Assembly: GCA_029941885.1 (NCBI GenBank)
Contig: JAPYTP010000023.1
Location: 1 to 45,910 of the forward strand
From: Myxococcota bacterium
GTDB lineage: Bacteria > Myxococcota_A > UBA9160 > UBA4427
Reading direction: 5' to 3'
Length of the DNA stretch: 45,910 bases
Shown in pieces: positions 24,677 to 32,848 of this stretch. The translations under genes were made by a program, and so were the position numbers. The notes beneath the pieces are model-generated. The model did no database searches, was not told where the DNA came from, and worked only from the letters and a program-made list of their open reading frames with translations. Position 1 is the first letter of the stretch. Each line of letters begins with the position of its first letter.

Positions 24677-25552
24677 ATGAGTCTCGAATCGAAACGCCTG
24701 GGACCGCTCGGAGTCGAGGTCCTTGGCCTCGACCTGCGCGAGCCGATCTCCGACGCGGATTGGCAGGCGCTCCGCGAGCTGATCGTGAGAGAAGGAGTCG
24801 CGGTCTTCCGAGACCAGCCGATGGAGGCCGGCGTGCAAATCGAACTGGGACGTCGCTTTGGCGAACTCGAAAACACCACGCTCGATACGATGCCGATGGA
24901 CGAGTCGAAATTCCTGTTGGCCAACGTCGATCCGCAGGGTCGGACCCGCTCGGATGATGACGTCCTGATGCAGCTCGTGGCCATCAATGAGAGTTGGCAT
25001 ACCGACAGCTCGTTCCGGGATGTCCCGGCTTCCTTCTCCCTGTTCTCGGCGCTGACGATTCCCGAGGAGGGTGGCGACACCTTCTTCGCGAGCCTGCATC
25101 TCGGCTGGGACGCCCTTCCCATCGAAGAGCAGGCGGCACTCTACGGGCTTCGGGGGCATCACGACTATGAGCGGGCCTACGCGCTTCGAGACGTCGACAT
25201 GAGGACGGTCTTCGGAGGGTCGGCGCCCTCCGCAACCCATCCGATCGTGCGACGGCATCCCGAGTCCGGCCGGACGGGACTCTACGTGTCGGAGCATGTC
25301 TTTGCGATCGAGGACATGCCCGAGGAAGAGGCGATGACGCTGATCCGCCACCTCCTCGACGCCTGTGCCGACCCGAAGCGCGTCTATCGCCATCGGTGGG
25401 CGGTCGGAGACGTGCTGATCTGGGACAATCGTTCGACACTCCATCGCGCGCAGGGCTTCGATCCGGACCGGCCGCGCGTCATGAGACATGTCCGCGTGGC
25501 GGGGAGCGAAGCGGCGATCGCCGCGACTCCCTCCGATCCGGGCCGACCCTAG
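24677..25552 (+). CDS. TauD/TfdA-family Fe(II)/2-oxoglutarate dioxygenase
   Basis: A 291-residue non-haem iron oxygenase coupling 2-oxoglutarate decarboxylation to substrate hydroxylation. The metal triad is visible: H108 and D110 in WHTDSSF, and the distal histidine near residue 256 in STLHRAQGFD. The arginine that holds 2-oxoglutarate follows in PRVMRHVRV. The opening GVEVLGLDLREP and VFRDQP segments are typical. I chose the ATG at 24677, with a G-run eight bases upstream; ATG 24671 is in frame but abuts the G-run. Family members act on taurine, aryloxyacetates or alkyl sulfates; the substrate cannot be read here. Its TAG stop shares a CTAG palindrome with the TAG of the convergent gene. 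Confidence 0.93.
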   Translation: MSLESKRLGPLGVEVLGLDLREPISDADWQALRELIVREGVAVFRDQPMEAGVQIELGRRFGELENTTLDTMPMDESKFLLANVDPQGRTRSDDDVLMQLVAINESWHTDSSFRDVPASFSLFSALTIPEEGGDTFFASLHLGWDALPIEEQAALYGLRGHHDYERAYALRDVDMRTVFGGSAPSATHPIVRRHPESGRTGLYVSEHVFAIEDMPEEEAMTLIRHLLDACADPKRVYRHRWAVGDVLIWDNRSTLHRAQGFDPDRPRVMRHVRVAGSEAAIAATPSDPGRP

Positions 25553-26181
25553 CCGGGGGTCGCCTTCGTCCAGATTTCGCACACGGAGGCGGAGTCGAGG
25601 ACGGTCGTAATTCCGCTGAGCGTGTGCTCGAACACGGCATCGACGTATTCGTCGGGGAATCCCGCGACCGCATCTCTGGGGATTACGACCTGATAGGCCG
25701 CATTGACGGCGTCGAATGCCAGGTTCTGGATCGCGATGTTGACTGAGACGCCCACACCGACGACGGTCCTGACCCCCAGATTTCTCAGAATCGAATCGAG
25801 TTCCGTGCCCTGAAAGGGAGAGAGACCATGTAGCCGGGGGAGAATGATGTCGCTTTCGGCGACGGGAATCTCGGGGACGATCTGGGTCGCTTCGCTCCCG
25901 GTGAGAAGGGGGTGTGCCACGCGGCCCATGTATTGGAAGAGGCGCGCGTTGGAGTTGGCGCCGCGGCCATCCGGGCGGCGCTCGGCGGTGCAGTGGATGA
26001 TCGACACGCCGGCCGCGCGGCCGACTTCGACCAGTTCGGCGACCGCCTGGATCATCCCGTTCTGTGCGGCCGCCGCCAGTGCGGGCAGTCCCGACTGCTT
26101 GCCGATGACCCCCCTCTGACATTCTTGGATTACGAGCGCACATCGGCCCGGTAGGAGCAGGGCATCGAGATCGAGGGGCAT
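25549..26181 (-). CDS. Isochorismatase-fold protein lacking the usual catalytic residues
   Basis: A 210-residue cysteine-hydrolase (isochorismatase) fold. The usual Asp of VIDMQ is missing, the segment reading VIQECQRG near residue 20. The usual lysine before the R-x-x-x-F motif is absent (ILPRLHGLSPFQGTEL, about 113-128). The nucleophile position reads VNIAIQNLAFDA, with A150 where Cys is expected. The fold is otherwise well kept, with GTEL, GVGVSVN and AFDAVNAAYQVVIPRDAV. It may be a pseudoenzyme or bind a ligand. The ATG at 26181 has GGGAG six bases upstream; an in-frame ATG at 26187 directly abuts that site. It converges with the dioxygenase and is divergent from a small membrane protein. 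Confidence 0.88.
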   Translation of the reverse strand: MPLDLDALLLPGRCALVIQECQRGVIGKQSGLPALAAAAQNGMIQAVAELVEVGRAAGVSIIHCTAERRPDGRGANSNARLFQYMGRVAHPLLTGSEATQIVPEIPVAESDIILPRLHGLSPFQGTELDSILRNLGVRTVVGVGVSVNIAIQNLAFDAVNAAYQVVIPRDAVAGFPDEYVDAVFEHTLSGITTVLDSASVCEIWTKATPG

Positions 26182-26261
26182 GGTCATCTCCCAGCGAGTG
26201 ACATCTCGCGTGCTGGCGACCCTATCAGAGAGGGACGGTCCTGCCGAGTGGTCGCCCGCTC

Positions 26262-26471
26262 GTGACGATCGATCTGTTCACCGCACTCAGCATGGCGATG
26301 GGCTGGATCTACTTCGATGCGAAGCAGCGCGGAGTCTCGCCCTGGCCCTATCTGCTGCTCACGCTTGGCACCGGATCGGTCGGAACGCTGCTCTATCTGC
26401 TCGTTCGAGAGCGGCCCGGCGCGCCGGTCTACGGAGACGACCCGGGCGCGCTCGCCGAAGCCCGGCGCTAG
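26262..26471 (+). CDS. Small membrane protein, unknown function
   Basis: A 69-residue open frame from GTG. Two hydrophobic segments are visible, MTIDLFTALSMAMGW and PWPYLLLTLGTGSVGTLLYLLV, separated by IYFDAKQRGVS and ending in a charged tail. The pattern of a helix, a DAxxRG turn, PWPY and a GTLLYLL helix recalls short DUF2834-like integral membrane proteins, but I cannot confirm a family. No Shine-Dalgarno sequence is seen. It starts 80 bases from the divergent isochorismatase-fold gene and ends 111 bases from the convergent crotonase. The hydrophobicity and gene-sized gap support it, but it is less certain than its neighbours. Confidence 0.55.
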   Translation: MTIDLFTALSMAMGWIYFDAKQRGVSPWPYLLLTLGTGSVGTLLYLLVRERPGAPVYGDDPGALAEARR

Positions 26472-26582
26472 CGGGTCGGGTTCGATCGAGGCCGAAGGTT
26501 GAGCGGGGCCCGACTCCATCCGAGTCGACCCCGCACACGGCCCTTCCTCGCGCTCTCGGCTCGGAGGGGTGGGCGATCGAAG

Positions 26583-27392
26583 CTATTTGCCTTCGAAGTT
26601 CGCGTCTTCCTTCGCGGCCATGGCTTTGTAGCCGAGCTGCATGTCGTCGGAAGTGAAAAGCACCGCTGCGCTGGCTGCCTCGAATTGCATGGCCTCGCCG
26701 AGGCCCTGTTCGGCGCGATAGTTGATCGTCCGCTTGATGCCCTGGACCGCGAGTGGAGCGTTGCCTGCGATCTCCTCGGCAAGCGCACGCACGTGGCTCT
26801 GCAGGTCGTCCTTCGGGACGACTTCCTGGACGATGCCGATTCGGAGAGCGGTTTCCGCGTCGATCCTTCGTCCGGTCATGGCGAGTAGCTTCGTCCAGCC
26901 CGCACCGATCTCGTGGGACAGTCTCATATCGCCTCCGGCGTCGATCGAGACTCCGACCTTCGGCTCCGGGAGAGCGAATTTCGCGTCGTCCGCGGCGATC
27001 CGAATATCCCCCATCATGGCGACTTCGAGCCCGGCACCGAGGCAATAGCCATTGATCGCCATCAGGACCGGCTGCGGGAGATTCGCGAAGACCTTGAAGC
27101 GTTCGTGGACCCAGCGGAACCTCTCGTAGTAGTTGCGGACCTTCTCCGCAGGCGATCGGCCGGTGATGCGATCCTCGGGCATGCCGAGGTCGACGCCGGC
27201 GCAGAAGGCACGGCCTTCGGCGCGCATGATGACAGCGCGGATCGAATCGTCGAAGCGGATCTCGTCCGCGATCGCGCTCACCTGACGAGCCGATTCCCAG
27301 CTCCAGGCATTCAGCTTCTTGGGGTTGTCGAGCACGATGGTGGCGATCTCGCCATCGCGGTCGAGGCGCATGAGGATGGGACGTTCGGCCAT
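26583..27392 (-). CDS. Enoyl-CoA hydratase/isomerase family protein, dienoyl-CoA-isomerase-like
   Basis: A 269-residue crotonase. FCAGVDL (63-69) and GYCLGAGLE (115-123) form the oxyanion hole. E143 in LPEPKVG matches the first catalytic glutamate. The second hydratase glutamate is absent, since the segment reads WTKLLAMTG, while D151 in SIDAGGDMRL aligns with the catalytic aspartate of rat delta3,5-delta2,4-dienoyl-CoA isomerase (AADVGTLQRL), and E123 lies at that enzyme's further acidic position. This suggests double-bond isomerisation rather than hydration. The gene starts 35 bases after the stop of a 2,4-dienoyl-CoA-reductase-like SDR, which fits degradation of unsaturated chains. The activity call is inferred from alignment by eye. 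Confidence 0.93.
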   Translation of the reverse strand: MAERPILMRLDRDGEIATIVLDNPKKLNAWSWESARQVSAIADEIRFDDSIRAVIMRAEGRAFCAGVDLGMPEDRITGRSPAEKVRNYYERFRWVHERFKVFANLPQPVLMAINGYCLGAGLEVAMMGDIRIAADDAKFALPEPKVGVSIDAGGDMRLSHEIGAGWTKLLAMTGRRIDAETALRIGIVQEVVPKDDLQSHVRALAEEIAGNAPLAVQGIKRTINYRAEQGLGEAMQFEAASAAVLFTSDDMQLGYKAMAAKEDANFEGK

Positions 27393-27427
27393 GGTGGAAA
27401 TCTCTCCTGATCTTTGGGCTCGGTGGC

Positions 27428-28315
27428 CTATCTCTTCTTCGGGGGATTGGGATCGAAAGGCCCCTTACCCATCTGATCGCGGATGGGCACGAATTCCGGC
27501 ATGAGCATCGCGCGCCGCTGCCAGTTCGCGCCGTCGACGACCATCGTGTGCCCCGAAATGAAGCTCCCGAAAGGCGACGCCAGGAAGGTCGCGGCCCAGC
27601 CGAGTTCATGGGGTTGCCCGACCCGATGTCCGGGGCATCGCACCGCTTCGCTCTTACGCCGATCCGGAACTGAGCGAATATTGGCGGTCTCATCATCGTG
27701 GGGAAATAGGCCGGGAACGAGGCCGTTCACCTGGATGCCATAGGGGCCCCATTCGACGGCAAGGGTCTCGGTCATGTTCTTGACGCCGGCCTTGGCGGCG
27801 GAGGAATGAGCGAAGCCCGGTCCGCCGGTCCAGGCGTAGGCCGCTCCGATATTGATGATGCTGCCCGGTTTGTCGGCCTCGATATGTCGCCGCCCGAACT
27901 CGCGCGAGCAGAAGAATGTGCCGTTCAGGACGATGTCGGTCACGGTTCGCCAGGCATTCGGACTCATGTCCTCAGCGGGGACGGGGAAGTTGCCCGCCGC
28001 GTTGTTGACCAGCACATCGGGGAGGCCGAGTTGATCGGTCACCGAGTCGAAGGCGGCGGCGATCGCCTGCGGGTCGCGGATATCGCAGGGCAGGGCGATG
28101 TGTTTGCCACCGACGGCCTCGACAGCAGCCAGCCCGGCTGCGCGATGTTCTTCGCCGCGAGAGAGGATTGCGATCGAGGCGCCAACCCGAGCGAATTCGA
28201 CTGCGATCGCCTTGCCGAGCCCGGTGCCCCCGCCCGTTACGATTACGGTCTTTCCATCATAGGTGCCAAGTGGCAGCGCGTTTGCGCCTACGGCCGGGGG
28301 ATCGGGCAAGCCCAT
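27428..28315 (-). CDS. SDR oxidoreductase, 2,4-dienoyl-CoA reductase (DECR1) type
   Basis: A 295-residue short-chain dehydrogenase. The nucleotide-binding motif is VTGGGTGLGKA (27-36) and NNAAGNF (104-110) is the core motif. The active site follows human DECR1 rather than the classical YxxxK: Y160 in AYAWTGGPGF, S171 eleven residues later and K175 four after that, the same spacing as DECR1 Y199, S210 and K214. DECR enzymes reduce 2,4-dienoyl-CoA with NADPH to 3-enoyl-CoA. Its C-terminal tail ends in PNPPKKR. The downstream crotonase looks like the isomerase that would act next. It is divergent from the frameshifted crotonase gene, with 177 bases between the starts. Confidence 0.93.
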   Translation of the reverse strand: MGLPDPPAVGANALPLGTYDGKTVIVTGGGTGLGKAIAVEFARVGASIAILSRGEEHRAAGLAAVEAVGGKHIALPCDIRDPQAIAAAFDSVTDQLGLPDVLVNNAAGNFPVPAEDMSPNAWRTVTDIVLNGTFFCSREFGRRHIEADKPGSIINIGAAYAWTGGPGFAHSSAAKAGVKNMTETLAVEWGPYGIQVNGLVPGLFPHDDETANIRSVPDRRKSEAVRCPGHRVGQPHELGWAATFLASPFGSFISGHTMVVDGANWQRRAMLMPEFVPIRDQMGKGPFDPNPPKKR

Positions 28316-28492
28316 CGTCTTCTCCTCGTTTCATTCGTGGTGCGCTCACGATCCGCCGTCTCGGCGCCCGGCAAGTCGCCAGGATTCCAAGGGCCGCGTG
28401 ATCGGGCTCGCCATGATAGCCTCCCCGGACGGCCCGAGAAGTGCCGGAGACCCGAGGCGCAAAGTGCAGCGAGGCGGATCGAAAGGGATGTC

Positions 28493-29276
28493 ATGGGTGA
28501 TCAGTTGATGAAGCTCGAGGTCGAGGACGGCATCGCCGTCTTGACCAACGACCGGCCCGAGAAGCACAACGCGGCCAACGACGAAATGGATCGTCAACTC
28601 TTCGCGGCCCTCGAGGAGATCCACGCGCGGAGCGATCTGCGCGTGGTGTTGTGGCGGGGGGAAGGCAAATCGTTCTCTTCCGGCCGCGACACGACCGAAA
28701 TCGGTGTGCGCAATGAGGACATCACCAATTTTGAGTTCATCGAGCGGGGGCATCGCCGGACGCAGATGATCTTCTCGCTGCCGGGTACCCATGGTCGTCG
28801 CCCTGAAGGGTTGGGTGATCGGGGGTTCCTTCGAGCGTGCGCTGCTCGCCGATATGCGGATTGCCGGTGAGAGCACGAAGATGATGCTTCCCGAGATCAA
28901 GTCCGCCGTGATTTCCGACTCCGGGGGGACCGCGCGACTCTTCCAGATGGCGGGTCACGGTCTGATCGCGGACCTCGCGCTGACGGGACGAGCGATGGAT
29001 GCAGAGGAGGCGCTGCGCCACGGCATCGTGTCGCGTGTGGTTCCCGATGCGCAACTCGACGAGGCCGCGATGGCGCTGTGTCGAGAGATCGCGGCCCATC
29101 CTCCCTTTGCTGTGAAGATGTTTCGACGCACCCTCTCGCGGATCGTGAATCCACTAGCGAAACGGACCCTGCAGGAAGAGTCGATGGGCATGACCGCGAT
29201 CTACGAGACGGCGGATTACGCAGAGATGAAGGCGGCTCGAGCCGAGGGGCGAGAGCCCGACTATCGGGGTCGATGA
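28493..29276 (+). pseudogene. Enoyl-CoA hydratase family gene with a +1 frameshift
   Basis: The first part (28493 to about 28783) encodes a crotonase N-terminus with NDRPEKHNAAND and SFSSGRDTTE, in one frame. From 28791 the frame one base on continues the same fold: MVVALKGWVIGGSFERALLADMRI, LPEIKSAVISDSGGTARL, ALTGRAM and a full C-terminus to 29276. Removing one G from GGG at 28783-28785 joins them as SLPVPMVVALKG, about 260 residues in all. E in LPEIK and D in ISDSGG are catalytic-type residues. So it is either a recent frameshift mutation or a one-base sequencing error. The downstream crotonase overlaps it by four bases (ATGA), which argues that the locus is normally translated through. 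Confidence 0.85.
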
Positions 29277-30118
29277 GCGAGTTGGGTTCGAGCGAGAGTG
29301 GGGACGAGATGGGAATCGAACGAGAGACGGGTACGCCGGAAATTCTTTGCGAGGTGCGCGACCGCGTCGCGAAGATCGTGTTCAACCGCCCGGAGGCGAA
29401 GAACGCCCTGACGATGGACATGAAGGAGGCGGTCTATTGCCTCGTGCGGGACCTCGAAGACGATCCCAGCGTCGGCTGTTTTCTGCTGACCGGGGAGGGC
29501 ACCGCCTTCTCCGCCGGGGGCGATACCAAGCGCATGAAGCAGGAGGGCAAGCCTCCGGTGATGGAGGATCGCCAGCGGCAGCTGCGCTGGGAGCACGAAC
29601 TCCCCCGCATGCTCCATCAATCGTCGAAGCCGTCGATCGCTGCCTTGCCCGGCGCGGCCGCCGGCGCGGCCGCGTCGATCGCACTCTCCTGTGATCTCCG
29701 GATCGCTTCGGAGAAGGGCTTCATCCTGATGTCCTTCGCGAAGCTCGGGCTCTCGGGGGATTACGGCGGGTCGTGGTTCCTGACCCATCTCGTCGGGCCA
29801 GCGAAGGCCCGCGAGATCTATTTCACCTCGGAGCGCATCGACGCCCAGACCTGCCTCGATCTCGGGATCTTCAATCGGGTCGTCCCGGCCGAGAAGCTCC
29901 AGGACGAAGCCTTCGCCCTCGCCGCGCAGATCGCTTCGGGCCCGCCGATCGCGCTGCGGTGGATGAAGGCGAATCTCAATCGCGCGCTGGTCGAGGACCT
30001 GGACACCTGCCTTCGCTACGAGGCGGACCGAATGGTGAGAGGCGCACTCACCGACGACTACCTCGAGGCGGTCAGCGCCTTTGCGGAGAAGCGGAAGCCC
30101 GACTTCAAGGGAAAGTGA
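29273..30118 (+). CDS. Enoyl-CoA hydratase/isomerase family protein, PaaG-like
   Basis: A 281-residue crotonase. Motifs: NRPEAKNALTMDM (about 38-50), the oxyanion-hole AFSAGGD (78-84), a second oxyanion segment GAAAGAAASIA, D163 in GLSGDYGGSW and E181 in AREIYFTSE. The first hydratase glutamate is replaced (MSFAKLG), leaving an Asp at the position used by PaaG-type isomerases. So double-bond shift or a ring-related reaction is as likely as hydration. The ATG at 29273 overlaps the TGA of the preceding crotonase gene as ATGA; a second candidate ATG lies 12 codons on. Two adjacent paralogues under one transcript suggest successive steps on related CoA esters. It ends convergently with the carboxyltransferase gene. 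Confidence 0.92.
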   Translation: MSELGSSESGDEMGIERETGTPEILCEVRDRVAKIVFNRPEAKNALTMDMKEAVYCLVRDLEDDPSVGCFLLTGEGTAFSAGGDTKRMKQEGKPPVMEDRQRQLRWEHELPRMLHQSSKPSIAALPGAAAGAAASIALSCDLRIASEKGFILMSFAKLGLSGDYGGSWFLTHLVGPAKAREIYFTSERIDAQTCLDLGIFNRVVPAEKLQDEAFALAAQIASGPPIALRWMKANLNRALVEDLDTCLRYEADRMVRGALTDDYLEAVSAFAEKRKPDFKGK

Positions 30119-30219
30119 CGGGCTTTTCTGGCGCCCGCGCCCATTAGCTCGACTCGGGCCATCGATCCGCGGTGCCTCAATTGGGCGACCGTGGGAGGCA
30201 GTCTGCGGCGTGTGCCTTC

Positions 30220-31776
30220 TCAGGGCCGGATCGAATAACGCGGGGCGCCCGAGCGTGCGTGGTCTGCAAGCGCCGGTTGGATCTCCCGGATCCAATCGCA
30301 GATCACCGGTCGCGTCTCGCGGGGGTCGATCAGGTCGTGGACGCCGAGCTCCTCGGCTCGCGGCATGACCGATTGAGCCTTCGCCATCTCTTCTTCGAGT
30401 TCGGCCCTTCGAGCGGCGGAGTCCTTCGCGGCTTCGATTTCGCGCCGGAAGGCGAGTTCGACTCCGCTCTCGACGGGAAGTGCGCCGCTCATGGCCGATG
30501 GCCAGGCGACCACGGTCGCGCCGGGACCGAGATGGATCCCCTGTGCCACGCCATAGGAGCGGCGCAACACGCAGGCGAACCACGGCACGCCCGTCTGCAT
30601 GACCGCGAACATGGCATTCATCCCAGCCCGGATCGTTCCCGCCCTCTCGGCTTCGGTGCCGACCGCGAAGCCGGGTTCATCCACGAAGGAGACGATCGGG
30701 AGATGAAACAGATCGCAGAGTTCGACGAAGCGCCGAATCTTCGCGGCCCCGTCCGCGGTCATCGAGCCGGAGTCATGGTGGCAATCATTTGCGAGAATGC
30801 CGATAGAGTGACCGTTCATGCGGGCCAGGCCCGTGATCTGGCTGCGACCCCAGAGCGCGCCGATCTCGAAGAAGCTCTGCCGATCGACCACGTGTTCGAT
30901 CAGCTTTCGCATCTTGTAGGCCCGTCGGCGCAGGCGAGGGATGATCGTCAGCAGCTTCTCTTCACGGCGGTTCTCTTGATCGCCGACATCGAAATAGGGC
31001 GGTGCTTCCCCACAATGCCCAGGGAGATAGGACAGAAATTTCTGGGCCATGCGAAGGGCGTCGGTTTCGTCCTCGGCGACATTGTCGACCATTCCGTTAC
31101 GACCATGGATCTCTGCGGATCCGAGTTCTTCCTTCGTGACCACTTCCTTCATGGTTTGTGCGACGACTGCGGGGCCGGCCGTCAGGACCTGTGACGTGTG
31201 CTTCGTCATGATGGAGAGATGCGAGGCGACGAGTCGACCGGCGGGGAAGCCAGCACAGGGGCCCAGAGCCACACACACCACCGGAATCGATTGCATGCTC
31301 TCCAACGATCTCACATTGAGCATCGGGGGAGCCGTCCAGTCGTAGCCCGATCGTCCGCGTGTCGCGCCGCGGGTTCCAGCGATCGAGGCACCGCCCGCTT
31401 CGAGCATCCGAACCAGCGGCATCCGTCGCTTGACGGCCAACTCCTCCGCGTAGAGCCCCTTCTTGAGTCCGGCCTCGGAGTAGGCGCCGCCACGAATGGT
31501 GAAATCGTCGCCGCACACGACGACCGGGCGACCGGCGATCTCGGCCGTTCCCATGACGACACCCGTCGGTTGGAAATCGGATCCGTCCTCGGCCTCGCTG
31601 TGGCCGGCGATGCGTCCGCGTTCGCGGAAACTGTCGCGATCGACCAACTGCGAAATGCGCTCTCGAACGTTATTGCGTCCGCGCTCGTGGTGCTTGGCGA
31701 CGGCTTGTTTGCCCCCCATCTCGAGGGCTCGCGCACGGCGTCGTTCGATCTCGTCGACTTCGGGCTTCCAACTCAT
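30220..31776 (-). CDS. Acyl-CoA carboxylase carboxyltransferase subunit family protein
   Basis: A 518-residue carboxyltransferase with both crotonase-like halves. The N-terminal half begins with [20 protein letters not shown] and includes [12 protein letters not shown] and [12 protein letters not shown]; the C-terminal half has [29 protein letters not shown] and [20 protein letters not shown]. Such subunits (propionyl-, methylcrotonyl-, geranyl-CoA carboxylases) move CO2 from biotin to an acyl-CoA or related substrate. No biotin carboxylase or biotin carrier gene lies within this window, so it must use a distant partner or act differently, as decarboxylases of this family do. The ATG lacks a clear ribosome site. 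Geranyl-CoA-type carboxylation would suit isoprenoid degradation, but nothing in the sequence proves it. Confidence 0.9.
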   Translation of the reverse strand: MSWKPEVDEIERRRARALEMGGKQAVAKHHERGRNNVRERISQLVDRDSFRERGRIAGHSEAEDGSDFQPTGVVMGTAEIAGRPVVVCGDDFTIRGGAYSEAGLKKGLYAEELAVKRRMPLVRMLEAGGASIAGTRGATRGRSGYDWTAPPMLNVRSLESMQSIPVVCVALGPCAGFPAGRLVASHLSIMTKHTSQVLTAGPAVVAQTMKEVVTKEELGSAEIHGRNGMVDNVAEDETDALRMAQKFLSYLPGHCGEAPPYFDVGDQENRREEKLLTIIPRLRRRAYKMRKLIEHVVDRQSFFEIGALWGRSQITGLARMNGHSIGILANDCHHDSGSMTADGAAKIRRFVELCDLFHLPIVSFVDEPGFAVGTEAERAGTIRAGMNAMFAVMQTGVPWFACVLRRSYGVAQGIHLGPGATVVAWPSAMSGALPVESGVELAFRREIEAAKDSAARRAELEEEMAKAQSVMPRAEELGVHDLIDPRETRPVICDWIREIQPALADHARSGAPRYSIRP

Positions 31777-31878
31777 GCGCGGAAGCTATCACAGCGGAGG
31801 CGTCTGGCGGTCACGGCATGTCGCTCGTGATTTCGGCCCGGAGGCGCTCTGCGGTGGTAGGATTCTCACACCTCTTTC

Positions 31879-31892
31879 CCATTCGGGAATGG
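31879..31892. promoter_or_regulatory. Inverted repeat CCATTC-GG-GAATGG, candidate operator
   Basis: A dyad with six-base arms and a two-base centre lies in the 158-base gap between the divergent carboxyltransferase and SDR genes, 43 bases upstream of the SDR start. Overlapping TTCCC/GGGAA arms (31876-31889) form an alternative pairing. Its place suggests a regulator site. No matching copy was seen elsewhere in the window, and no promoter hexamers are clear. Confidence 0.3.
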
Positions 31893-31934
31893 CGAGGCTC
31901 GCGCGAACATCGGACGTCGAGCGGAGGAATCGTC

Positions 31935-32720
31935 ATGGAACTTTCGGGCAAGAACGTGATCGTAACCGGGGGAGCCAACGGGATCGGCCGTGCACTCTGT
32001 GAGAGATTTGCGAGCGAGGGCGCGGCCCATATCACGGTCGTCGATCTCGATGAGGTGAACGCGAGCAAGGTGGCCGCGCGGGTAGGCGGCGCCGCCCGAC
32101 GCGTCGATGTTTCGAGCCGCAGCGAAATCGAGGCGCTCGTCGGCGACGTAGAAGCCGAGGTCGGTGCGATCGATCTCTTCGTTTCGAATGCGGGGATCGC
32201 CATCGAAGGGGGGCCCGAGGTCGGGGTCGACGCCTGGGACCAGATCTGGGGCATCAATGTGATGGCCCATGTTCACGCCGCACACGCGGTGCTCCCCTCC
32301 ATGCTCGAGCGTGGCGAGGGCTATCTGCTGAACACCTGTTCCGCTGCCGGTCTTCTCTCGCAGATCGGGTCGGCTCCCTACGCGGTGACCAAACATGCCG
32401 CGGTCGCCTTCGCGGAGTGGGTTTCGATCACCTACGGCGATCGCGGAATCAAGATCTCCGCGCTCTGCCCCCAGGCGGTTCGGACCAATATGACTGCGGC
32501 GATGGAGAACGGCGGCGTCGCCGGGGTCGATGGAATGATCGAACCCGAGGAACTTGCCGAGGTTGCGATCGAAGGACTGCGGGAAGAGAACTTCCTGATC
32601 CTGCCCCACGAATCTGTGCGCACCTACTATCGGCGCAAGGGCGAGGACATCGATCGCTGGCTCAAGGGCATGCGACGACTCCAGTCCCAGTTCGGAGCGG
32701 ACGCTCTCAAGGTCGACTGA
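31935..32720 (+). CDS. Short-chain dehydrogenase/reductase
   Basis: A 261-residue classical SDR with [11 protein letters not shown] (10-20), [10 protein letters not shown] with the NAG motif, and the catalytic SxnYxxxK in [20 protein letters not shown]. Asp in VVDLDE at the end of the second strand suggests NAD rather than NADP. The C-terminus ([18 protein letters not shown]) is typical of a subgroup found beside acyl-CoA dehydrogenases. GGAGG lies seven bases before the ATG. It leads the plus-strand series and ends 128 bases before the acyl-CoA dehydrogenase. A role in oxidising a hydroxyl group, for example a 3-hydroxyacyl-CoA or alcohol, fits the context but is inferred. Confidence 0.93.
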   Translation: MELSGKNVIVTGGANGIGRALCERFASEGAAHITVVDLDEVNASKVAARVGGAARRVDVSSRSEIEALVGDVEAEVGAIDLFVSNAGIAIEGGPEVGVDAWDQIWGINVMAHVHAAHAVLPSMLERGEGYLLNTCSAAGLLSQIGSAPYAVTKHAAVAFAEWVSITYGDRGIKISALCPQAVRTNMTAAMENGGVAGVDGMIEPEELAEVAIEGLREENFLILPHESVRTYYRRKGEDIDRWLKGMRRLQSQFGADALKVD

Positions 32721-32727
32721 TCGGGAC

Positions 32728-32756
32728 TGGACAACTTACAAGACGGAGCGTATCGT
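32728..32756 (+). promoter_or_regulatory. Candidate sigma-70-type promoter
   Basis: TGGACA (32728-32733, five of six matches to TTGACA) and TATCGT (32751-32756, four of six to TATAAT) are separated by exactly 17 bases, directly after the SDR stop. It would start a transcript carrying the acyl-CoA dehydrogenase, racemase-like and MaoC genes with a leader of about 90 bases. Sequence match only. Confidence 0.45.
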
Positions 32757-32788
32757 TATTGCCCGTTCGGAGGAGCGACCGGCCCGGT

Positions 32789-32815
32789 CAGCCTCGCCCC
32801 GACGTTTCGAGGCTG
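32789..32815 (+). other. Hairpin in the leader of the acyl-CoA dehydrogenase
   Basis: CAGCCTCG (32789-32796) pairs perfectly with CGAGGCTG (32808-32815) around an 11-base loop, 33 bases upstream of the ATG at 32849 and downstream of the candidate promoter. There is no T-run, so it is not an obvious terminator; an mRNA leader structure is possible. Confidence 0.35.
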
Positions 32816-32848
32816 CCCCAAACATCCGCCGAAAAGAGGTTCCCGGCC

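Noticed and set aside
24550..26143. N-terminal extension of the metallohydrolase to 26143
   Set aside because: It runs antisense through the dioxygenase and through the isochorismatase-fold gene out of frame. The TTG at 24550 with AGGAG and a signal peptide is a far better start.
28783..28791. Programmed ribosomal frameshift in the split crotonase
   Set aside because: No slippery heptamer, stimulatory pseudoknot or family precedent; a one-base insertion explains it more simply.
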